From assembly GCA_965242485.1 (NCBI GenBank), contig CBDESM010000003.1, positions 2,542,001-2,606,000 on the forward strand: DNA of 64,000 nt. Direction: 5' to 3'. This document shows positions 58,763 through 64,000 of the stretch, piece after piece. Positions within the stretch are counted from its first letter, which is position 1. Every line of letters begins with the position of its first letter. Source of the DNA: CBDESM01 sp965242485 (lineage in GTDB: Bacteria > Chloroflexota > Dehalococcoidia > Bin125). The position numbers were made by a program, and so were the translations under genes. Below the pieces are notes generated by a model. The model ran no database searches. It was given only the letters and a program-made list of their open reading frames with translations, and was not told the origin of the DNA.

Positions 58763-60091
58763 TCAGGGAATCTCGGGGTCGTAATCCATCCCCAGCATGC
58801 CCGACGCTTCGAACGCGGCGTACTCCGCGTCGCTGTAGCCGAGGATGTCCTTGTATACGTACTCGTTGTCCTCGCCCAGCGCCGGCGGCGGCTTGCGATG
58901 ATTGATCTCGCTGTCCGAAAACTTGTAGAACGGATTGTTGAAGCGGAACGGGCCGACGCCGGCGAACAGCGTCTGCGGCGAGTTCAGCTCCCGCGCCTGC
59001 ACATGTGCGTCGTCCAAGATGCGCGATGCGTCGAGCACCGGCGCCGCGGGCACGCCGGCCGCCTGCAAGCGGTGGAACAGATCGTAATCTTCCCGGCTCG
59101 CGGTCCATTCCGAGATGCGCGCATCGATCTCGTCCGCGGCATCGAGCCGCCCGGCTGCGGCATCGAACCGCGCCTCCCGCGACCATTCCGGGTCGCCCAT
59201 CGCTTGGCGCAGCGCGAGCCACTGCGCGTCGTTCAGCACCGAGATCGAAATCCAGCGGTCTTCCCCGTCCTCCGAAGTGCCGCCGGCGCAGGGGTAGACC
59301 CCGTAGGGCGCAGCGCCGTAGAGCGAGCGGTTGCCGATCCGGTCGGGGATGTTGCCCGTCCATGCGTAGTCCATGAACGCCTGCGCGGTCAGCGCCGCCG
59401 CCGACTCCGCCTGGGCGAGTTCCAAGACCTGCCCTTCGCCGGTCCGCCGGCGGTGCCGCAGCGCCGCCATCACCGCGAACGCGCCGTGCGCGCCGGCCGC
59501 GTAATCGCCAGAAAAGATCGAGGTGATGTACGAAGGGTCCAAGTCCGGGTAGCCGCGCAGCATCGTGTGGCCGACCACGCTCTCGAGATGCACGCCGAGC
59601 GCCCGCGCGTACTTGTAGGGCCCCGTCGATCCGTAGGCTGGCATCCGCAGCAGGATCAGGTCTTCCCGCGCCGCGCGCAGGAAATCGGGGCCGATCTGCA
59701 ATTTCTCGAGCGTTCCCGCCGCGTTGTTCTCGACCATCGCGTCCGACTTCGAGACCAGCCGCGCGAACACGTCCCGCCCCTCCTCCGTGGTGATGTCGAT
59801 CGTGACGGAGTGCTTGTTGCGGAACGTCTGCACGAACGTCGGCGAATGGTTCCACGGGCGCTCGCCGGGCACGCCGTAGGGATATCCGGTCGCCCAGCCG
59901 GGGCCGGCCGCGATCGCCTCCGCCCGCGGCCGCGCCTGCCCGCCGCGCGTCATCGGCTGCCAGACGTGGATGTTCTCGACCTTGATCACCTCCGCGCCCA
60001 GGTCCGCCAGCAGCGTCGCGCAGAACGACCCGGCCCAGACCAAGGTCATGTCGATGACGCGAATCCCCTCCAGCGGCCGCGGCTGCGTCAT
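58763..60091 (-). CDS. CaiB/BaiF family CoA-transferase
   Basis: The 442-residue family III CoA-transferase has IRVIDMTLVWAGSFCATLLA, DLGAEVIKVENIHVW, RNKHSVTIDITTEEGRDVFA, LRMPAYGSTGPYKYARALGV and the catalytic-Asp segment FSGDYAAGAHGAFAVMAALR. The C-terminal ALGEDNEYVYKDILGYSDAE is also typical. These enzymes move CoA between carboxylic acids without nucleotide cost. The start overlaps the stop of the upstream CaiB gene (ATGA at 60088-60091), so the two are translated together and may form a heterodimer. The substrate is unknown. Confidence 0.94.
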   Translation of the reverse strand: MTQPRPLEGIRVIDMTLVWAGSFCATLLADLGAEVIKVENIHVWQPMTRGGQARPRAEAIAAGPGWATGYPYGVPGERPWNHSPTFVQTFRNKHSVTIDITTEEGRDVFARLVSKSDAMVENNAAGTLEKLQIGPDFLRAAREDLILLRMPAYGSTGPYKYARALGVHLESVVGHTMLRGYPDLDPSYITSIFSGDYAAGAHGAFAVMAALRHRRRTGEGQVLELAQAESAAALTAQAFMDYAWTGNIPDRIGNRSLYGAAPYGVYPCAGGTSEDGEDRWISISVLNDAQWLALRQAMGDPEWSREARFDAAAGRLDAADEIDARISEWTASREDYDLFHRLQAAGVPAAPVLDASRILDDAHVQARELNSPQTLFAGVGPFRFNNPFYKFSDSEINHRKPPPALGEDNEYVYKDILGYSDAEYAAFEASGMLGMDYDPEIP

Positions 60092-61302
60092 CTCGCCGCT
60101 CCCGCCGCGACCAGCCCGGCGATCTCCGCCGCGTCGTAGCCGCACTCGCCCAGCACTTCGTCGCGGTGCTGGTTGAGCCGCGGCGCAGGGCGCCGCAGCG
60201 CCCACGGCGACTTGGGCATATCGACCGGCCGCCCCGGCATCCGCCAAGCGCCCAGCTCGTCGTCCTCGATCTCCGCCCAGAACCCGCGGTCGGTGAAATG
60301 CGCGTCGCTCATCAGCTCATCGACCGTGAAGAGCGGCCCGCAGAGCACCTTTGCCTCGCGCGCCGCCTCCCAGATCTCGCGCTTGCCGCGCTCGAACAGC
60401 CACGGCAGGAAGTTGGCATTGAATTCGTCGACGAGATCGGCGCGGAAGCCGAGGCCCGGCTCCCACCACTTCGGATCCTGCAGCCACTCGGGCTCTTCCA
60501 GCATCTGGTTGAGCCGGTCGACCCGGCCGGCGGCGGCCGAGAATTCGACGTATCCGTCGGCGCAGGGGTAGACGCCCGCGAGGATGCCGGCCGCCGGCCC
60601 CGGCGCGCGCAGCGAGCGGCGCTGGGCGAACTCCCAGCCGATCGTCGCCGCGTGCCGGCGGTCGACGCCGTTGAACTGCGTATCCGCGAGCGAGAGGTCG
60701 ACGAATTGCCCGACGCCCTGCAGCTCGGCCGCGGTCAGCGCCGCCATGCACGCCGTCGCCGCCGCCGCGCCCGACTCGACCAGCGCCGCCGTGCCGAACA
60801 TCTTCACCGGCGCGCGGTCCAGCGTCCCGATCGTGTACATCTCGCCCGCGAACCCGTACAGCACCAAGTCGGACACTTGGTAATCGCGGTAGGGGCCGTC
60901 GGCTCCAAAATTCGAGAGCGCGATCAGCGGCGCTTGCGGCCGCCGCGCGTGGACCCGCTCCCAGCCCAGCCCCCATTCATCGAGCAGCCCCGGCCGCTGC
61001 GAGGACACCACGATGTCGGCGCAGTCCAGCAGGCGGTCGAAGACCTCGCCCGCGCGCTCATGCCGCAGATCGAGTTCGAGCGAGCGCTTGTTGGTATTGA
61101 AGTAGAAGAACGTGCCCGACCGTTCCGGCCCCTCGACGCCGCCCTTCCAAGGCCCGACCGCGCGCGACGGATCGCCGCCCGGCCGCTCGACCTTGGTCAC
61201 CTCGGCCCCGTAGTCCGCCATCAGCTTGGTCGCGTAGGCACCCGAAATCCACTCGGTCAGATCGAGCACCCGCACCCCGTCCAAAGGCCCCGCGGCAGCC
61301 AT
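60088..61302 (-). CDS. CaiB/BaiF family CoA-transferase with Glu at the catalytic position
   Basis: The 404-residue protein has the family pattern: VRVLDLTEWISGAYATKLMA, DYGAEVTKVERPGGDPSRAV, NTNKRSLELDLRHERAGEVF, VSSQRPGLLDEWGLGWE and a C-terminal LNQHRDEVLGECGYDAAEIA. The segment that normally carries the nucleophilic Asp reads MFGTAALVESGAAAATACMA, so Glu or nothing occupies that site. It overlaps the next CaiB gene by four bases. The pair may be a heterodimer with one regular and one altered active site, echoing the fused protein at 42639-45125. It is divergent from the membrane-protein gene at 61364. Confidence 0.93.
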   Translation of the reverse strand: MAAAGPLDGVRVLDLTEWISGAYATKLMADYGAEVTKVERPGGDPSRAVGPWKGGVEGPERSGTFFYFNTNKRSLELDLRHERAGEVFDRLLDCADIVVSSQRPGLLDEWGLGWERVHARRPQAPLIALSNFGADGPYRDYQVSDLVLYGFAGEMYTIGTLDRAPVKMFGTAALVESGAAAATACMAALTAAELQGVGQFVDLSLADTQFNGVDRRHAATIGWEFAQRRSLRAPGPAAGILAGVYPCADGYVEFSAAAGRVDRLNQMLEEPEWLQDPKWWEPGLGFRADLVDEFNANFLPWLFERGKREIWEAAREAKVLCGPLFTVDELMSDAHFTDRGFWAEIEDDELGAWRMPGRPVDMPKSPWALRRPAPRLNQHRDEVLGECGYDAAEIAGLVAAGAAR

Positions 61303-61363
61303 GCGCGGCAGTCTAACCGCCCGCTCGATTGGCGGCCGGCGAAGCCCCGCCTAGCATCCAGCG

Positions 61364-61867
61364 ATGCCCGATCAGGATTCCGCTCCCGAGGGGGATGCCC
61401 ACGAGGAGCACTACCGCATGATGCAGTCGCGCGGCGACCAGCAGCGCGACCACCAGCGGGTGATCCATGAGCGGCTGACGGCGACGCTCCAGCTCGATTC
61501 GATCATCGTCGCCGTGCTGATCGCGGTCATCCTCGTGCAGGCCGACCGGATTGAGCTGGACACTGCCATCGCAGTGCCCGCGATCTTGGGGATCGTCTGC
61601 CTCATCGGGAGCATCTGCTCCGCAGCGGGCGGACTGATCAGCCGAGGTCTCCGGGTGCTGCCCGGTCCCGAACGATCGCGCCAAGCAGCGATGACGATGG
61701 CCCGCGCCGGATACGTGGTTTGGGCGGCGAACGAGATGCAGCGCGCGTTCGACGAGAACGAGGTCAAACTCGCGAGGCGCGGACGATGGGCTGCAGCGAC
61801 GCTGATCTTCGCGGTGGCTGCTGCTGTTCTCGCCGGCGCGACCGCAATTCTCGTCGTCGTCTCGTGA
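61364..61867 (+). CDS. Three-helix membrane protein, PycTM/SLATT-like layout
   Basis: The 167-residue protein has an N-terminal charged helix (EEHYRMMQSRGDQQRDHQRV), two closely spaced transmembrane helices (LDSIIVAVLIAVILVQ; AIAVPAILGIVCLIGSICSA), a polar helical stretch (GYVVWAANEMQRAFDENEVK) and a final C-terminal helix (AAATLIFAVAAAVLAGATAI). This order resembles the membrane effectors of Pycsar and related nucleotide-signal systems (DUF5706/SLATT style). No cyclase gene is nearby, so the link is only by shape. The fragment at 1-186 ends with a similar block. It is divergent from the CaiB pair. Confidence 0.7.
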   Translation: MPDQDSAPEGDAHEEHYRMMQSRGDQQRDHQRVIHERLTATLQLDSIIVAVLIAVILVQADRIELDTAIAVPAILGIVCLIGSICSAAGGLISRGLRVLPGPERSRQAAMTMARAGYVVWAANEMQRAFDENEVKLARRGRWAAATLIFAVAAAVLAGATAILVVVS

Positions 61868-61885
61868 CGCGCGACGATGCAGCCG

Positions 61886-62041
61886 CTATGGGTAATTGAT
61901 GTAGCCCTCTTTTTCGGGCGGGGGCCAGCCGCGGGACTTGTAGAGCTCGGCCAGCTCCTCGTAGGTCATCCCGTTGTAGCCCCACGGCTCCTCTTCGGTC
62001 GACCGATCCATCGCGAAGAGCCGTTTCAACCACTTCAACAT
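61886..62041 (-). CDS. Tandem small protein A (51 aa)
   Basis: The minus-strand ATG at 62041, preceded by GAGGAG, opens a 51-codon frame: MLKWLKRLFAMDRSTEEE, then WGYNGMTYEELAELYKSRGW and PPPEKEGYINYP. A basic amphipathic start is followed by an acidic turn and a short helix, ending in a W-P-P-P motif. It is nearly identical to small protein C at 62416-62571 and clearly related to B at 62141-62305. No known family is recognised. Three conserved copies, each with a ribosome-binding site, make coding very likely. Confidence 0.7.
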   Translation of the reverse strand: MLKWLKRLFAMDRSTEEEPWGYNGMTYEELAELYKSRGWPPPEKEGYINYP

Positions 62042-62140
62042 CGCGCTCTCCTCGACACCAGTCTACCGCGCGATTGGCGCGGTCGTGACCGCCAGCCAAC
62101 CGCCACCTTCACGCTCTCCGATTGATCGCGTCACGGGCCT

Positions 62141-62305
62141 TCACATCAGCTTGTGGTAGCCCCGCTTGGAGGGCGGCGGCCAGCCCCGCGCCGCGTAGAG
62201 ATCCGCGAGCTCGTCGTAGCTCATCTGCTCGTAGCCAACCGGCTCGCCCTCGTCCGGACGAGCCCAGCCCATCCGCACCATGAACCGCTTCAGCCACTTC
62301 GGCAT
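62141..62305 (-). CDS. Tandem small protein B (54 aa)
   Basis: The minus-strand ATG at 62305, preceded by GAGGTGAG, gives MPKWLKRFMVRMGWARPDEG, then VGYEQMSYDELADLYAARGW and PPPSKRGYHKLM. It is the most diverged member of the array: it keeps WLKR, GY-x-x-M-(S/T)-Y-(D/E)-E-L-A-(D/E)-L-Y and RGWPPP-K-GY. Differences concentrate at codon third positions and outside this core, which argues for selection on the protein. Confidence 0.7.
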   Translation of the reverse strand: MPKWLKRFMVRMGWARPDEGEPVGYEQMSYDELADLYAARGWPPPSKRGYHKLM

Positions 62306-62415
62306 CGCGCTCACCTCGCCCCGATTCTACCGCGCCCCTGCTGCGCTTTCCGGCTCGTCATCGGAGCTGCTGGAGTACCGGAATTGGGCGTCGGCCAAAC
62401 CCGCTGTCGCCGGCC

Positions 62416-62571
62416 CTATGGGTACTTGATGTAGCCCTCTTTGTCTGGAGGGGGCCAGCCGCGGGATTTGTAGAGCTCGGCCAGCTCCTCGTAGGTCATC
62501 CCGTTGTAGCCCCATGGCTCTTCTTCGGTCGACCGATCCATCGCGAAGAGCCGTTTCAGCCGCTTTGTCAT
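62416..62571 (-). CDS. Tandem small protein C (51 aa)
   Basis: The minus-strand ATG at 62571 (or an in-frame ATG at 62583, which has a better GAGG) gives MTKRLKRLFAMDRSTEEE, then WGYNGMTYEELAELYKSRGW and PPPDKEGYIKYP. It is almost identical to copy A over the whole length, indicating recent duplication or gene conversion. It lies 32-45 bases downstream of the MFS transporter on the same strand, so the array may be co-transcribed with it. Confidence 0.7.
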   Translation of the reverse strand: MTKRLKRLFAMDRSTEEEPWGYNGMTYEELAELYKSRGWPPPDKEGYIKYP

Positions 62572-62615
62572 CGCGCTCAGCATTGCGCCTGCCTCAGCCT
62601 GATCTTACTGCGCCG

Positions 62616-63995
62616 CTATTGCGCTTTTTGGCCGGTCATCAGGGCTACCGGGAGGATGCCTTCGAGGCGGCCTTCCGGGCCGGCGGCGCGGGCTAGGGCG
62701 CGGGGCTGGGCGGCGCCGCGCAACTCGCGGCCGGCGGCCAGGGCCTCGCGCGCGGGGGCGTGATCGGGCTCGTGCCGGCGCGCGCTCATCCACCAGAAGA
62801 AGGCGCCGCCGGCGACGGCGAAGCTGGCCAGGCCCAGCGCGCCCATCACCTCGCGCTCGCCGACCGCGTCGGCCAGGATTCCGGCCGGCGCGCCCAGCAG
62901 GCTCTGCACGCCCCAGGACATCATCGTGAACGCCATCACCCGCCCGTAGTAGGCGGGCTCCGTCTGCATCATGATCCGCGCTTGCAGCAGCATGATCGGG
63001 CCCTGCAGACCCGGCCCCAGCAGCGCCATCGCGACCAGCGCCTCGGCGTAGCTGCCGGCCACCGCCAGCATCAGGTAGCCCAGCCCCATCACCGAGATCA
63101 GTATCAAGATCACTGGCCAAGCCCAGCGCGAGGTCGCGAAGCCCGCCACCGTCAGCGCCACCACGGCCGCCGCCAGCCCGTTCACCAGCATCAGCATGCC
63201 GAGGTCCGTGTCGGGCCGGCCCATGTGCTCGACCAGGTACTGCGGCAGCAGGATGCGGAAGATGAAGCCCAGGATCACCGTGAGCACGAACAGCGCCAGC
63301 ATCAGCCGCAGCATGGGGCGGCTGACGACGTACCTGGCCCCGTCGGCGATGTCGCCCAGCACCGAGCGCTTGACCTCGACCACGGGCTTGCCCCGCGAGG
63401 GCAGCACGAGCACGGTCAGCACGCCGATGAAGACCAGCGCGCCCATCGCCACGTAGGTCCCGCCCGGGCCGACGGCCGTGCCGATCAGCAGCGTCGCGAT
63501 GAAGGGCGAGAACGGCTGGCCCCAGGTATGCGCCAGCTGGCTCAGCGCGATCGCGTTGGGCAGCAGCCTGGGACCCACGACGTCGCCCGTGAACGCGTTC
63601 CGGGCCGGGCCCATCACCACGAAGGTGCCGCCCAGCAGCAGCATCAGCCCGAAGAACAGCGGCAGCGTGAGCAGGTCGAACAGCAGCAGCACCCCCGTCA
63701 GCGCGAGCATCGACGCGCCCAGGCCTTGCCCGCAGACGATCAGCCACTTGCGGTTGACGCGGTCGGCGAGGACGCCGCCGAAGGGCCCGCCGAAGAACAT
63801 CGAGAGCCCGATCGCCATCGAGATCACGCCCACGGCCGTGTTCGTGCCGGCCAGCCGGTGGGCGACGATCGACATCGCCACGAACATCATCATGTAGGCG
63901 AGGGTCGAGAAGATGGTGCCGCCGAAGAGCAGTCGGAACTGCGGATGCGAAAGCGCGAGGAACGTCGACGAGGCCCAAGCGGAGACAATTCGCAT
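62616..63995 (-). CDS. MFS transporter (MFS_3/EntS type)
   Basis: The 459-residue protein has twelve predicted membrane helices, starting with FRLLFGGTIFSTLAYMMMFV. The first cytoplasmic loop motif reads GPFGGVLADRVNRKWLIVCG (MFS motif A), and the second half repeats a related loop (GAPAGILADAVGEREVMGAL). The longest similarity pattern is to the MFS_3 group of exporters (EntS/multidrug-like). A cytosolic basic/alanine-rich tail of ~50 residues follows the last helix. The start ATG at 63995 lies five bases from the window edge, so upstream starts and the ribosome-binding site cannot be checked. Confidence 0.9.
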   Translation of the reverse strand: MRIVSAWASSTFLALSHPQFRLLFGGTIFSTLAYMMMFVAMSIVAHRLAGTNTAVGVISMAIGLSMFFGGPFGGVLADRVNRKWLIVCGQGLGASMLALTGVLLLFDLLTLPLFFGLMLLLGGTFVVMGPARNAFTGDVVGPRLLPNAIALSQLAHTWGQPFSPFIATLLIGTAVGPGGTYVAMGALVFIGVLTVLVLPSRGKPVVEVKRSVLGDIADGARYVVSRPMLRLMLALFVLTVILGFIFRILLPQYLVEHMGRPDTDLGMLMLVNGLAAAVVALTVAGFATSRWAWPVILILISVMGLGYLMLAVAGSYAEALVAMALLGPGLQGPIMLLQARIMMQTEPAYYGRVMAFTMMSWGVQSLLGAPAGILADAVGEREVMGALGLASFAVAGGAFFWWMSARRHEPDHAPAREALAAGRELRGAAQPRALARAAGPEGRLEGILPVALMTGQKAQ

Positions 63996-64000
63996 GCGCG

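Noticed and set aside
61364..61867. A complete Pycsar or CBASS operon
   Set aside because: Only an effector-shaped membrane protein is present; the neighbours are CoA-transferases and small genes, with no cyclase.
1..64000. CRISPR arrays, insertion sequences, prophage structural genes and rRNA genes
   Set aside because: No regularly spaced direct repeats, transposase signatures, phage structural proteins or rRNA segments were recognised on reading both strands by eye.

Overview
This 64 kb window is a stretch of a G+C-rich bacterial chromosome (a sampled core line at 21541-21600 is 42/60 G+C) with tightly packed genes, ATGA/GTGA-type overlaps and frequent GTG starts. The gene mix (several CaiB/BaiF CoA-transferases, an ADP-forming acyl-CoA ligase split into two subunits, a DUF169 protein, SIMPL-domain secreted proteins, an EF-G2-like GTPase and many tiny membrane-anchored coiled-coil proteins) suggests a Chloroflexota lineage such as SAR202/Dehalococcoidia. 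That placement is an inference; no rRNA or other decisive marker is present.

Layout. 1-14.4 kb, mostly minus strand: the C-terminus of a membrane protein, an internally duplicated small protein, an orotate-phosphoribosyltransferase-like gene, a 2-hydroxyacid dehydrogenase, a DUF169 protein, two large secreted proteins with a decayed signal-peptide remnant between them, mfd, two adjacent genes sharing an unusual C-terminal domain, and pth. 14.4-20.1 kb: a restriction-modification-like island with two paralogous winged-helix/PD-(D/E)XK nucleases, a DNA methyltransferase, a cut-off ORF and a GmrSD-like DUF262/DUF1524 gene. 20.1-22.7 kb: acyl-CoA ligase subunits, and an excisionase-like HTH gene with a clear sigma-70 promoter. 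22.9-24.1 kb: a strikingly AT-rich secreted HExxH protein gene. 24.3-27.8 kb: a coiled-coil membrane protein, a phosphotriesterase-family hydrolase and an alpha/alpha-barrel-like protein. 27.9-29.6 kb: a TOPRIM + AAA ATPase gene pair of OLD/PARIS-like architecture. 29.6-38.4 kb: nnr, acpS, two small genes, a PHP phosphoesterase, a second DUF262 gene, aat, an LpxL-like acyltransferase, tRNA-Arg(TCG), mgtE and tRNA-His(GTG). 38.4-46.1 kb: a lipoprotein, a secreted protein related to the one at 3.2 kb, a methyltransferase/DUF4202/fused CaiB operon, and an HNH nuclease pseudogene broken by an in-frame TAA. 46.2-49.2 kb: a Panacea (SocA-like) antitoxin overlapping a small unknown partner, a DinB-like protein and three tandem mini membrane proteins. 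49.3-64 kb: fabF, recJ, an EF-G2-like gene, two SIMPL proteins, an enoyl-CoA hydratase, a Uma2 protein, two overlapping CaiB genes, a three-helix membrane protein, a tandem array of three ~51-54 aa genes and an MFS transporter.

How the genes work together. CaiB/BaiF transferases, enoyl-CoA hydratase and the NDP-forming ligase point to CoA-thioester catabolism of organic acids. AcpS and FabF serve fatty-acid synthesis, and Mfd and RecJ serve DNA repair. Defence or conflict genes are spread over the window (the nuclease/methyltransferase island, two DUF262 proteins, the ATPase/TOPRIM pair, the Panacea pair, the HNH pseudogene), and several are visibly lower in G+C than their neighbours, consistent with acquisition. 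The most promising candidates for undescribed systems are the shared-C-terminal-domain gene pair at 10.7-13.5 kb, the Panacea pair at 46.2-47.0 kb, the twin nuclease/methyltransferase island at 14.4-18.3 kb, and the two tandem mini-gene arrays at 48.3-49.2 and 61.9-62.6 kb.
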